A DNA stretch of 64,000 nt from Dillenia suffruticosa (taxonomy: Eukaryota; Streptophyta; Magnoliopsida; Dilleniales; Dilleniaceae). Shown one piece after another: positions 1-13,454 of the stretch. Every line of letters begins with the position of its first letter. Position 1 is the stretch's first letter. The translations under genes were made by a program, and so were the position numbers. The notes under the pieces were generated by a model, which saw nothing but the letters and a program-made list of their open reading frames with translations, ran no database searches and was not told where the DNA came from. The stretch is taken from the NCBI GenBank assembly GCA_033439265.1, contig JAVTVX010000016.1, positions 1,121,001 through 1,185,000 on the forward strand, read 5' to 3'.

Positions 1-1942
1 TTCTTAGTATGAGGAAGTCATCCTTAACATAATTTAATTTTTCATATATACACAATTTATTTATATTAAATTTAACAATATCTTTCATTTCTCAGCATGA
101 TTTGGAAAAAGAAAATCAGAAATTATAGTCCTAATGTTAAACCAAAATTTTTGTTATTGTCCGAACGTATGCATGATGACCAGAAGTTTTTTTTTTTTTA
201 AAAAAAAAAAAAGAACTTTTGTTATATAGTTGTTCCTAAAAGTTTGATATGGTTGTGGAATTATAATTTTTAATATTATTGGAATAACATGAGTGCCAAA
301 TTATTTATTTATTTATTTATTTTGGAAGAGATTTGGCATTCGTTTGTTGTGAACCCTCATTGTCTTTGTCAATTCCCTTTGGGGGGCCTGCGGTAGTCTA
401 GTTAGCACGATGTGAATTTTCAATATAAGATATTATTAATATGGTATTTATTTATATTGTTATATATAGAAATTTTGACTAATATCAAAACCTTTTTCTA
501 TCCTTTGATCCGCACAAAGGAGGAGGGAGGTTGATCCACAAACATCAGCGTCAGAATGTGATTTGTCCCAAGCCAAGGCACGATTTCTTTTACACACACA
601 CACACACACGTATACATTTGGCGACAGAAATTTTTTATACTTACTTTTCATTTTAGTTTTGACAAAAGATTTTATACCGCAACTCTTCTCTTTTGATTAA
701 GCTTGTGACCGATCATGGCATAATTAAAAATATTTGACTTACCGAATTTGAACCAGTAATTTAAGGATATCTATGTTGCACACTATAGTTCTCCATTCTA
801 TCAAATGAGTTAAGATCGACTTAAAACTTTTTTTTTTATATTTATCTTTTAAATAGTCGATTTCAAAATTTAGAATCAAAATTTATATTGTTATTGTTAT
901 AGTATGGGTAGTGCCAGAGCCATATAGAAAGGAGGATGGACAATTGCCCCATTAGATCAAAATAATTCCACTAATTTTTACAATGTCAAATAGATATTAT
1001 CTCCATTTAACCCAAGATATTGTCCCCACTAATATCATCGTCAGTCAATCCATTAAGATCGTCATTCTATTTCATGAAAATATCTTGCCCCCACTATCCT
1101 TGGATTCTAATATGCCCGGTGAGTATGAGCGGTAGGAATTTGAATTATATATCGGTACATTTCTATTTACCAAAATGAATCAAGAGTTTGAGAATAAAAT
1201 AAATTTAAGAAAACATATAAAAAATCAAACTATCAATAATTTATATTTGTGTCGTATGTTTGAAAAATTCAAGAAAATTCTTACATATGCGAACATAAAA
1301 ATTTGACCATATATGAATGGGTCCTGAGCATATAGACCCAAGTACCTAACAAGGGTTGAACACAAACCCTTTTAACTCCCAAATATAACCTAGTAACAGG
1401 ATTGCACGAGGTTGAATAAATTTAGGGCTACCCTTGACTTCAAATTTGTAGATTTGATTCGGACTTTGTATGACTTGCAATTCTTTTAATGTTTGTGACT
1501 TGGTACAACCACATGTTTCTATTAGCCAAAAGGTGAAGATCGAGACTTCATCTTTGTTGGCTGGCCGCGGCAAGAGTTACTCAAATTGAAGAAGGTAGAG
1601 TTCCATCTCTCAACCACTTACCAAATATATATTTTTTTAAGACTTACCATGCATTTATATATGAAAAATCAAGATCTGATGGATAGCTATATAAAATATT
1701 AGGTATTAAAAAGTGTGATTCTTACCATATTTTTATATGGACGTCGCACTCCCACTTCTATAAAAATATTACTTCACACTTGTTATAAAAGAATACCTAC
1801 ACTCACCATAATTACAAGTTTCTCATTCTTTGTTTTTTTATTTTTTTTTACTTTATATGGAATTCTTAAATATAAGCAAGCCTAATCTAAATTTTTAGGG
1901 CTCATGTTTCTTACATTTTGGTCTAAGTATAATTTTAATTTT

Positions 1943-2090
1943 TGACAAATTACGGTACCTGATAATTATGTTAGATTTTACTAAATATGATTCGAATCGA
2001 ATTAAATTTTTAAACAGTTAATTTCTCTTAATATCTATCTTTTCATATACAAAATTCAAACTTGATACGTTACTTAAAAGGTACCAGTTT
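1943..2090 (-). repeat. Degraded tRNA-derived SINE-like copy
   Basis: Read on the minus strand, this stretch has the layout of the long SINE-like family found across the window. A head resembles a pol III B box (a degraded form of GGTTCGAATC). It is followed by AGATATTAAGAGA-type sequence, a middle part with GATTCGAATC-like words, and a tail ending in ATTATCAGGTACCG. Divergence is high and the ends are approximate. Confidence 0.4.
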
Positions 2091-2195
2091 ATAATATTAT
2101 ATTTATTATGCTTAAACCCATTTAATAAATGTTAACAAAATGTTATATATACTAAAAGAGATCAAGGTTTTTTACCATGGAGTTATTGTAGTTAG

Positions 2196-2234
<39 letters not shown>

Positions 2235-5214
2235 TTTGATACAGCAATAATATTACAGTGCTGAGTTGCAATACTAAACTCGAACTCGAGATTTCTAAAT
2301 ATAAATATCAAAGTATAACTTATTACTTGAAATTTGAACCAATCATTGTCCGATTCACGTGAATAACACTATAGAGGATGGGTTCATGACACTAGGCATT
2401 TAATACATTGGAGAAACTTTTTTCTTTTTCAAGTCTTTAATAGAAGGGTCTTGAGTCTAGTATTATATATAATAAGAGTAATTCTTTATCATATGACGGT
2501 TTATTCAGTCGAACGGGCCGTGGAGTCCTCACTCACAACAAACATAAATAAACAACATATGATATGTACAAAATTATAAATTATATGAGAACAAAATCTT
2601 ATCAGATAATTTCTTCCCTATACAATTATTAAATAAAACAAAATTATTATTGCATGAAAACTTTATTTTTATTATTATTATTATTATTTTGCTTATAATA
2701 AACTATTATATAAGATTAGAACTTCAACTTTTAAGAAGATATGTCACACCACATGGCAATTAATCGAGGTTAGCATCTGGACAAGTATCACCCACGTATC
2801 ACCCATAAACAAGGAGAATCACGAGTATGATATGATTAAGGCAAAATCACTCTCAAATTTTATCCTTTTTTCCTTCTCTCTCTCTCTCTCTCACCCTCAC
2901 CTCAGTTCACATTCCTTGCATGAGCTTTTCGATGCATGTATTTATTTTATTTTATTTTTTAGGTAATCAGATATTTGAATCCGATATTTTTAAATTAGGA
3001 GAGAGAATTATGACCGCTAAACTATTCGCTTGAAATAATAAATATACGGCCTCAGAAGAAGGGCGGCAATGAGCAATGATTGAAAAGCGTATTTTGTGGG
3101 ATTCAGTGTACCAAGTTAAGTAAGAAATAGACCTTTATTTTGGTTAGGTCATTATTGAAATAGACTTAAAATTAGCAAGGGTTCAATGAAGAGCTACCAT
3201 ATTTAGCCTACAAGTTGTTGGCTTATATGAAAAATGCATATTTTCCTTTAGAGGAGAGCTGCAATATATGAAATTCATTTTTTTTAATGATTTACAAACT
3301 CATATATTTTTGTGAAATTGATAACAAATTTCTCACTTATTTATCAGTACAAAGCAACAAAAATTCAAATCTCGTATTTCCGAAATTTTTATAGTTTTCA
3401 CACAAGAGAAGGGGGATATAGATTGAACCTTCATTTTTCTATTAGTGGATATGGATATTCCTAAAATAATATATATATATTGAATATTTACCATTAAAGA
3501 AGGCAAAAAAAAAAAAAAATCCTAATACCATTCAGCGAAAGAGTGCCATATTAATATTTATAATTATCAGAGAGTGACAAAGAGTCTCTTTTGGGGATTC
3601 AAATGTTTTATGAAATCTTAAATATTCTAATATTATTTACTTAATCAATACGAAGGCAACACTTTGAATTGAATGCTTTAAAATTGTAAATTTCAACTTG
3701 GCAAAGGTCAAAATCTTGAATTGAAGATTTTTTTATATAAATTATTTACTATCGAAACAATAAATCATTTTTATAAAAAATATATAAAATAAAAAAATAT
3801 AATTTTAATAGATGAGTATGCGATATGAAATAAAATAAAATGATATAAAAAAATCTATATAACCGATCATATTTAGTGAATTAAGGACTTGATTGGTGTC
3901 GTTATATGAAATAAGAAAATACACTAAATATATGTAAATTTAGTATTACATTAAAAATAAGAAAACCCCAACAAAATAGTCGTTGGCTTTTTTGAGAATT
4001 AATTGAATTTAGCTTAAAGTCAACCTATATTAGGGATCTTAAAAAGTTGAGACTGCGGTGGTACATGAAGCCATGTTTGACCACCGCCCTTCGTCGGTGC
4101 AGACCGCAGACATAGCTTATAGCTAAGCTAAGACCAGGCTGTGAAAGTTTTTATTTATTAGAATATAAAGTACAAGGCTCCCAAGTGACATGATTCGGAA
4201 AATAATAATAATAATAGTATTGGCAAATTTTCATGTCAACTTTATATTTTTCAACAAAAATGCAAAGGTACTAGGATGGGAAAATCAAGATTTGGTCTAT
4301 GAATAAACTTTAGACTTTTGTTAGGTATATGTCTCTCTCTCAAGGAGAGAAGCTAAAAACATTGAATTATGTAAATGCAATAATTGTTATTCCTTTTTAT
4401 TGTATAAAAGCAATGTCAAAAATGTCGATGAGTCATAGCTTAATTAGTATCATCTCCTGCTTTTTAAGAGATTTCAAATTCAAATTTATTCTGTATTTAA
4501 AAAAAATGATAAAAATAGTTTATAAATTATGCATATAAAAAAAATTAAATCAGTCTGAATTAAATTTTATTTAACTATCTAAGTTAAATTATCAGTATAT
4601 TTTAATCAAAACATATAGTAATATTCGGAGAATTACTTAATCGAGATTTCTACGTAACATACAAGAAAAGGGTTTTATGTGATTGGATTCGGTTTATACA
4701 TTAACGAATTTATCTCTTATAAAAAAAAGAATTGGTTTATGTTTACATTTTGCTATCTTCGTTTAATTTCATGAACTTGTACTAATATTCATTTTCTTCA
4801 ATTTGTTTGCAGCGCAATTTGTAGTGGATTAATATAGTAATATTAATTCTATGCTATATTTCAAAAAAAAAAAAAAGACTTGCAAATCAATATTTATGTT
4901 TGAATAAAAAGAGAAATATTCAGGAAAAAAGCTTTTCAAGAAAAGATTTCTGAAATATTGAGTTTTGAAATTCTTATTATTTTACCCTTTTTGCATCCAA
5001 GTTTTTGAGCTGTTATCTTGGATTTGAAATTCCAATCACCCTTTTTTGTCGGGGAGAGAGAGAGCTGACCACCTATTTTTTCGCGTACCACATGTTCTTT
5101 CATTTTTTTTTCTATCTTCTTGTCCCACATTCAAGTGACCCTCATTTTCCCCATTAGCCATCCTTTACGGCAGCATTGGGTTTTCAAAAGTGCTGCTGTT
5201 TTTTTTTTTTTTTT

Positions 5215-5400
5215 TGGTGCGGTCACCTTTGATATCTAAAATTTTATCTTGATTAATCTGAACAGATCGACTGTGGGACTCATTTTTATGAGGGTGGGTC
5301 TCTTAACAAAGGTGTTCTATGTCCATACCGAGATTCAAACCCCTGCATGATTAAGAGATGAAGACATTCTTACCCGACTATATCACCGTTTGTCGGTCAA
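5215..5400 (-). repeat. tRNA-derived SINE-like copy
   Basis: On the minus strand the order is an A-box-like word (TATAGTCGGGTAAGA), a B-box-like word (GGGTTTGAATCTC), a body with AAGAGACCCACCCTC, and a tail with GATTAATCAAGATAAAAT. The same order recurs near 53.5, 55.9, 57.1 and 58.9 kb (minus) and near 20.2 and 56.5 kb (plus). The tRNA-like head followed by an unrelated body is the hallmark of a SINE. A target-site duplication was not resolved. Confidence 0.55.
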
Positions 5401-5833
5401 AAAGTGTTACTGTTTATTCATCTGAATGGGGAGAAATAAGAGAAGAATGGGTAAGCGATATCTTTTGCCGTGTGTCATTGCGGCTTTTTTTACTATAGTA
5501 TTACACTTTATTCAACATAATACTTAGATCTTTTTGTACGAGTCATATATAGTGAGAATTGAATTTTTTGGGGGGATATTTTAGGGTTTATTCATATTCT
5601 TTTTATATATATATTCTTTTAAATATAAAAAAAGAAAAAGAAGAAGAAGAAGAAGAAGAAGAAGAATGAAATGAAGATACTTGGGTATTCTCCCACACCC
5701 ACCAAACAATGACATTTTACACCTAGAATAGAACCTATTCCTTCCAAAACTTTAGAAATCTGAAAAGTAATCCTTCAAATATTTGGAGAAAAATAATTCT
5801 GGAGAGAAAATAGCACCAAAATGGTACTGGGAA

Positions 5834-5865
<32 letters not shown>

Positions 5866-6920
5866 CCTCCCTCCCTCTATAAGAAATTCCTTGATTTATT
5901 GCCTAAGAATATACTATTAAGATATAAAGCACTCACACTTTAGAAAAGAAAATATAACTTATTCTATGCCATGTGATAAGCACATTTTGTTTGGAGTGGT
6001 TTAGGTGAGCACAAATTTTTTTAAGGCGAATTAGGCTTTGACACATATCATCCTTAAAAGAAACATGACCCTTAGTTTAAGGTCAATTTAAGGCAATGAG
6101 GATTCTTAGATTGGAAGGGCTGTCACTTAGACAAGTAAACCTATTTAGCAACACATGTTCCTTCAAGGAATCACTATTGTGACATTGACTCACTCTCCCA
6201 AAGGCATCTTGCAACTCTCAGACTAGATATTCTTCTACAATACAGCTTGAGCTTATATTTTAACAACAAAAATGCCAATTATTCTATGCATCAATCAGAG
6301 ATTTGCATTTTTCTTTTGAAATTTGTTTTGTTAGCGTAAAAATAATGACTAAAATAAAATAACAAAAAGAACAGAAAAGAGAAAAAAACGATATTCAGAT
6401 GGAATAAATTTCAAAACATAAGACCACCTCAGTACTAAAATAAAATTAAAGAAAGCATATATAAATTTTTGTCTTAATTTTATATTGGATGACTACCTAA
6501 CGCGATCCTTCTTCTTTACCCGTTTAAGACCGGCCATGATGGAGTTAAAAAATACTTTTCTTAACTTGTTATTGTGCAATTGCTCACAACCCAGGAATCA
6601 TAAAATAAAGATATGGAGATAAGTTAAGATGCCTATGACAGGCCTAGGAATCATGACATTAGCCATGGCCGTCTTGTATTGTGCAAGGTCATCAGAAGAA
6701 TATGAATATGGGAATGTCTTGGTTGCACATGTACACCCTAAGCACTTAAGGTCAAATAGCTGACAATTACAAATCTAATCCATTCTCAATGGTAGCTCAA
6801 GGTAATGTTTGAGAATGCTGAATTAAATTTGAACATACTCAAGTAAACATTAAAAAACAAAAAATTATTAAAATAATGATAATGTAAATTCTTTTCTAGA
6901 GAAATTTGTCTTATATTTGT

Positions 6921-7268
6921 AACCTAGGTTGGACGGAAACGAAAACAAGAAAACAGAGATATATATAAAACGATACAGGAAAATGACACTTTATAAAAAT
7001 AGAGGAAATGGAAACGTGAACAAATGCATAAATATAAAAAAATAAAAATATTTTTACGTAAATATTAATTATTTTATGATAATAATGGAATAATCATATT
7101 TTATAATAAAAATATAAATGATCAAATATATAATTATTAATCATAACATAAATAATATAAAAAATAAAAATTATAATTAAATAAATAAATAATTTATTAA
7201 ACATGAAAAAATTATAAATATAAAAATATGAGAATTTTTATATAATATTAATTAATTTAATATGTTAA
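6921..7268 (+). repeat. AT-rich dispersed repeat, copy 1
   Basis: This stretch shares a long run of words in the same order with the reverse complement of 20745-21122. Shared words include AACGAAAA, ATAAAACGATAC, ATTAATTATTTTAT, ATCAAATATATAATTATTA, TAATTTATTAAA and a late ATATTAATTAATTTAAT. The family is not recognised. It has no coding potential, and terminal inverted repeats were not resolved. Confidence 0.5.
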
Positions 7269-7687
7269 AAGAAATTTTCGGAACTCCACCAAATCAGGCC
7301 AATTGAAGAATAATAGTTTGAATTATGTTTAGAATTATCAACATTGAAATCCTAATTTGTGATTAATATGTAATTTAGAAAAAATTATAAACATTAATCA
7401 TAATCTGTGATTAATTAGAGTAACAATAGGAAAAGTATCTGTAGAACTATTAACTTTCCTCTTAAAAATCAGAACTTGGAATCTGTGTGGGTGTGAGAGT
7501 GATACCCATCAGTATGAGCAAAGCAAGATCCTCTTCTTGAGGGTAAAGGTCTTTCAAGCAAAGGTATAAAGGTCAAGGCTGTTTTGTGTGGAGCCGAGCA
7601 AGGACACGTGAAGCTATCCTGCGCTTCACATATTATGTTGGTCTTCTTTCTCATCTCGTGCACTTTACTCCTTTAATGCCAACAATC

Positions 7688-7688
<1 letters not shown>

Positions 7689-7756
<68 letters not shown>
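7689..7756. repeat. (GA)n microsatellite
   Basis: An essentially uninterrupted GA dinucleotide run of about 68 bp. Confidence 0.95.
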
Positions 7757-7761
<5 letters not shown>

Positions 7762-7879
7762 AACGTGCAGTTGCAAGGATGCTGTACCTCCTAACCTGCA
7801 AAAGCAAGGAAACGTGCAAAAGGAAGGGACCAGCATGTTTCCTTTCTTTATCGTTATTATTATTATTTTTTAATTTCCT

Positions 7880-8040
7880 ATCAATAGATAATAATTATAT
7901 TAAATTTAATTAAATTTAGATTAAACGAATTAAATTCTTAAAACATAATCATTCCCGATATCTACTTTTATCATAAATAAAACTCAAATTTATAAACTTA
8001 CTTAAAGAGATACCAGTACCCGACCATAAATCTTTCTCAA
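7880..8040 (-). repeat. Degraded SINE-like copy
   Basis: On the minus strand it has a GGTCGGGTACTGGTATCTC head resembling an A box and an AATTTGAGTTTTATT B-box-like word. AGATATCGGGAAT and an ATTTAATTCGTTTAATC body follow, as in other members of the long family. Ends are approximate. Confidence 0.4.
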
Positions 8041-8570
8041 GCATTTAACATAAATGTAAATTTTACTAATAATATTTTATAGAAAAAATGGCAAAGAATC
8101 GTTCATATCAATAAAAATTAAAATATTTTAAATTTAATTTATTAAAAATATTTTTTAACTTAAATAAAAAATTTTAAAATATGCTAAAATAAACTATTCA
8201 GTAAAATTTAGTCTATTTGATTATTAATCATTTGATCTTTTTTGATATTATCATTTTTTATAATAATTAAAATATGAATATGTGCGTATATAGTAATTCG
8301 CAATTCCGTAAATTAAAAGATTTGATATCGTTCATGATTAAATGGCTTTGAAGAAAATATTATAAGGTCTTTGCAATGTTATTAGGTATCACAAATAATA
8401 TTTTAAAAAATAATTTATTGAAAGTAACGCATCAACATCATCATCTAAAACTTCAAGAAATATTGACTTTTTTAAAGTAACAATATGATCTCATCACCCA
8501 TATTATACATCTGTACACCACTGTGAAGGGCTACAACAAGCATTTGCCTTCCAAGGGTTGGGGTTGGGGG

Positions 8571-8576
<6 letters not shown>

Positions 8577-8655
<79 letters not shown>
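8577..8655. repeat. (CT)n microsatellite
   Basis: A CT dinucleotide run of about 79 bp. It lies in the intergenic interval 7270-10187, which otherwise holds AT-rich DNA, SINE-like copies and a few low-complexity open frames. I saw no gene in that interval. Confidence 0.95.
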
Positions 8656-8660
<5 letters not shown>

Positions 8661-9239
8661 ATATATCTTATGTTTGATGGGATGAAATGAGGTGGATCAG
8701 ATACGGAGGGCATCTTTGTACTGGTATTCTTATTGCGGACAAAGTAGCAGTGTGATATATATATGATAAGGTCGAAAGTTGATGGATTCCCCACTGCCTT
8801 TTTCGTCCTTTTCACCTTTTTTCCATTATTGGTATCGGAATGGAATTAGAATTAGCATCATCACCCTCTCTGCTCGAAAATACCTCTGAGAAATCTGCCC
8901 CTCCCCCTCTCTCCCCTCCCCCACCCCACCAAAAAAAAAAAAACCTGTTAGAAATATTCACTCATCATTTTGTTAAAATTTGGTACCACTTTGCTCATTT
9001 CTCTCTCGTAGCACAACGGGAGGGGGACTCGAGGCACAAGAAAAATGAACATTTAATCATCAAAACAATCGTGCGAGTCGAGATTGATGCAGACCAAACT
9101 AGACCTTCACACTCGCTTTTGAAGAAAAGTAAAACCCCCAAAAAAAAAAGAAAAGTAAAATCCCAATCCAATTTCAGCTGAGATATACATCATCTAAAAG
9201 TAAACTATTGTAATGGCCAGTGATTGAACAATGATACAC

Positions 9240-9390
9240 TTAAACAAAGTTTTAGGTTCAACCTTTATACATAGAAAAGAAGATACCGGGAGAATTTTGC
9301 GATTTAAGTGTTCAATTCGACTCAAATTGAATTCAATCAATTTTAACGTAATTATCAAATATAAATGATTTATATATATATATATATATC
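9240..9390 (+). repeat. Degraded SINE-like copy (long family)
   Basis: Read on the plus strand, a B-box-like AGGTTCAACCTTTAT is followed by AGATACCGGGAGAATTTTG. A body with TTCGACTCAAATTGAATTC and a tail with ATTATCAAATATAAATGA follow. This is the same order of words as at 20340-20490 and 56455-56640. Ends are approximate. Confidence 0.4.
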
Positions 9391-9466
9391 TTCTTTCTAT
9401 ATTGAAGTGATTTTATATTGTTTAATTAAAGTACCCCTTGTCATGTTTAATTAAAGTATCTCTTTT

Positions 9467-9553
9467 CAACCCCAAGAGAACAGTTTAGTGATCACAATCC
9501 TCTTTTCCCAACCCGGTAATCTCGGGTTCAAATCTTAGTATAACAAAAAAAAA
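9467..9553 (+). repeat. Short poly-A SINE with target-site duplication
   Basis: This is an 87-bp unit with an A-box-like CAGTTTAGTGATCAC, a B-box-like CGGGTTCAAATCTTAG and an 11-plus A tail. It matches, word for word in order, the minus-strand unit at 38940-39021. Flanking sequences AAGTATCTCTTTT (9454-9466) and AAGTACCCCTTTT (9554-9566) form a slightly diverged target-site duplication. The head resembles a tRNA, so pol III ancestry is inferred. Confidence 0.65.
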
Positions 9554-10187
9554 AAGTACCCCTTTTAGAAAATATATATTCTTTTACTACAAAAATCAAA
9601 GTGCTTTATAACTAAAGAAAGTTGGCACTAACATTTAAATATGAACCAAAAAGAGCAACCAAAGGAAGCCAATTTGGGTCGAGTTGTTCTGGTACTCCCT
9701 TATCTCTGATACAGTTCTGGTTCTAGATTTTAGGCTCAAACCTACCATAGAATAGTTCCAAAATGAAGTAAAACTTTACCACCCCAGACCCGGTTTCACC
9801 CCTAAGAACCAAGACCATTCAAAGCTCCAAACCCAACAGATTGGCAGAGCTAGCAAGCCCAAGGATGCATGATAAACCTCCGTCAACTTGTGAAATTATT
9901 CCAGGAACTAACATGGGAGTACAATTCCTTTTATTAAAGCTAAATCAAGTTCTGGCTACATGGTAGTCACTCTTCATTCCATTGCAAAAAGTTTTTTTTT
10001 TTTGGGCGGGGGGGGACACTACGAACCTGAGAAACTCACTTGAAAAACACTATATTTTGATAATAACCACATGTTTATGACGAAGGTTGAAAGGCATAGT
10101 AATTAAAGCTCTCCCTTTAATGCCAACTTAATTTGAATTTGTACCCAACAGCAGTCTTGAAGAGAGGTGCCAACATGCACAAATTCC

Positions 10188-11831
10188 TCAATAATATGCT
10201 TTCCGAGGATTATTCTGCAAAGAAAAATACAAAGAATCAAATACTTGTAACAATTGCATGCCATGGCTTCTTTCTGGATATTGTTTAAATTTCCAAAACT
10301 GTCGCAAACAAAAACATAAAATGATCAAGATTGGACACTAAAATGTACAGTGACACAAGTCACATAGAAGAAGGCACCAGCATACCAGAGGATTAGGTCT
10401 GTAACGATAACCAAGCATCATCCGCTTCTTATACTGCTCGTATATATCATCATCGGTTGTTACTTCTCCTGGCTTTTGAGCGCCAACACCCAGGTTGTCT
10501 ATTTTAACATTACCAGCCATGATTGGATCAGACATACCACTCCCGGAGCTCCCCAGTCCCTCACCTGCATAACAATAAAAGCATAAATGTTTCGCACCCT
10601 TCTAGATATGCCAAACAAGGGCATGTTCCAAGATGTTACAAAGAAAATTAAGGCCAAAAAGACAAAACTTCTTGGAACACAGTCCAATAAATGGTCACTC
10701 TTTTAAGAGCATGGAGCTGCAATCAATACAACAAACCGGCATACAAGACAACAGGAAAAGTGAGTAATTTGTGACCTCAGGCTTGTGTCAGCATTAGTAT
10801 TAGCTACATATTTTAAGAGTAAAAAGAACAGCAGCAAAATCCATGAAATTTCCACAGCACGCATGTTTAATAATGGATGCAAGACAATTGACAATTCCTG
10901 TATATATGTACGAGAGAGAAAAGTACCTTCTCTCCAACCCATTTTGGACAGGAGTTTATGACCAACATTGTCGGCTTGAATCTTTGATCTCTCTGCAGCC
11001 TCTCTGGTAGCTTTCTGAGCAGTAGCATCATTACAACTAGCCAAGAACTTCTCAAGCTCTTCTTGGGGGATATAATCACCCATGTGATGACCTCTCTTCG
11101 CTGGACCTCCTACAATGCCATGGTAGAACATTGAGAGATTAAATCACTACTCAAAGCTCCATACATTATAATCAGCCTTGCATAGGGTTCCAGACAAAAT
11201 GTAGAAATAAACAAACCTTGAAGGGAAGCTGGCGGAGGCATTTCATCTTTTGACTGCTTAGGTTGTCTCCTCCTCTCTTCTTGGGCAGCCTTCTTCATGT
11301 AGAACTCCATCATTGCAATAGGATCACTCCCTGTTGGTGCACTTGATTCACCTGTATCACAAGGTAAAGCATAAATAACACATAAAGCAGAGATAGCTGC
11401 AGAGATATATGTCTAATACCCTTAAATAATATTGGAATCATTCCTGCAACTCCTATAAGAATGAAGACAAGCACATTAAAAATAATTCTTTCTGAACAGA
11501 AGTGCAATATACATTATCAGGGAGGAAACACAAAGCTCACGGAAAGGTTTTCCCAATAAAATAAATTAGATCTGGTACAACGGCATATCTTGTGACCAAG
11601 AAGATTTGCAGATTCTCAGCAATTTTCATTTTAAATGGCATACACATTGCCGAAAAACAATCATTCTGGCATTGCTATTCATATAGAATGCATAACCAGG
11701 GACTGACATATGCAAAATATTTTGAGGCATAAACAAATAAAGCATGAGCAGAAACAAGAAGTCATTGAAGTGCAAAACAAGAAAAACAATGGATCATATG
11801 AAAATTTCAATAAAGATTGGTTTAATGCAAA

Positions 11832-11881
<50 letters not shown>

Positions 11882-13413
11882 GGCTCAACTCCCTTCAGAT
11901 TCAAAAAGTATCAAAATATGACTTCTTGTCAATGCTTCCATTAGAGGAACACTTCTACCAAAAGTAAAGCAAATGGGGAGTGGTCGAGTGAATACTATGA
12001 TACATTTGTTAAAACACAAAGGGGTCAGGCTTTTTAATGGGAAAAACTAATGAAGGAACGACTTCTACTCATATACTTAATGTGGCTTAAACTGAAGAGT
12101 GTTTATTGAATTTGGGGCCAAACCATCAAGGGCAAAAGAAGTTTTTCCAAGGAAAAGAAAATGTGACATGTTCAATCCTCCCAGTTCCCACCCAAGACTC
12201 AGTCCCTCAAAACAGAGATAAGATGCAAAATATAAACAGCAACACAAAGAAAAGAACCATGCTTTGACTAGAGTGTATTATCCACACTCCATCCTATGCA
12301 ACGAATGCCATTTAGAACTGGTGAAAATACAGAGAATCGGTATATTGATCCTTCAGCCTTTCCCCATTTCTTCTTTAGAAATTACTAACATAAGTTACTT
12401 TTTGTCAACCAATAATTCATGAATTCCAGAAGGGGGCTGGGAATAATGTCGGGGTTCCTTTTGGAGTATTATAGAGTGCTCCCTCTGGCAATTTTTTGGT
12501 TGGCATGGAGGGAAGAAAACAGGAGGTGTCAAAGAGGTTCAGATGCCCTGCACTAAATTTGTTCACATTTCCTAAATAACCTCTTGGTTTTCCACCAAGA
12601 CTCTCTACATTTAAAGATGTTGTAGATTTCCACCAAGTCTTTGAGAGCAGAGAGAAATTCGTTCCAGCACGAATACTTGGATTGACAGGACTCAAGACTT
12701 TGTATTTCTTCTCATGTTTTTGTGAATGATTTTTCAATGGTTTCTTTCTAGAAATTGTGCCTCTCTCTACCTTTATATGTTATTTGGAAGGAGGAGAGAA
12801 GGAAGGAAAGGGGAGGTTACACAGCGTTTGGAAGGTTTCTCTTCCATTAAGTTTCCTCAAACCACTGACCAAAGTCATGGAAGGAGCCTCCCACCATCCA
12901 ACCCAAGGGATTGTTAGTGTTTAGAAGGTTTCTCTTATTTATCTTTTTATTTTAGTTTTACTGAGGGGAATGGTTTTTTTTTTTTGGGGGGGGGGGGTTG
13001 GAGGGGAGAGTTCAATTTCAAATGGCAATTTGAAAACACAAAAATCACATTCCCTTCCCATGCATCAATTTTTTTTAATATCTAAATGAGAGAAGGGGAT
13101 TTTCCACCCCTCCCATTCCCTTCCCTTGCCCCCTTGAACTCCCTCTTCCCCTCCACCTCAAATAATATATATAAGACTCTGTAGAGTTCCAACAAGTCTT
13201 TGAGAGCACCAGAGAAATTCACTCAGGGCGCAGTGATTGGATTCACACTCTTAGGACTCAATTCTGTGTTTCTACTTACATCTTTGTGAATAATTCTGCT
13301 GTGGCTTCTTTCTAGATACCAGGTCGAGGACCGTATGTGCTTTCTGTATATCTTTTGTTTTCTCTTAAACCAAAATATTCAAAAAGAAAACAATAAACCC
13401 CCCTGGCCTAGAA

Positions 13414-13454
<41 letters not shown>

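Larger units (their letters stand above)
1..6920. other. Intergenic AT-rich DNA, no gene recognised
   Basis: I found no reading frame here with a recognisable domain, and the open frames are short and of low complexity. Visible content includes an (AC)n run near 592-609, (TA)n near 2201-2225, (CT)n near 2876-2892 and 5834-5862, a (GAA)n run near 5638-5667, poly-A and poly-T tracts, and degraded SINE-like pieces (for example 1943-2090 and 5215-5400). Base composition is strongly AT-rich throughout. Confidence 0.6.

Noticed and set aside
8840-9181. A 113-codon plus-strand frame with Pro-rich and Lys-rich parts
   Set aside because: Its composition follows CCCTCT and AAAAAG tracts. There is no recognisable family, splice context or conservation that I can see.
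11679-11967. Open frames on both strands rich in Arg-Glu or Ser-Leu repeats
   Set aside because: They are translations of a (GA)n microsatellite within SUGP1-like intron 4 and carry no domain.
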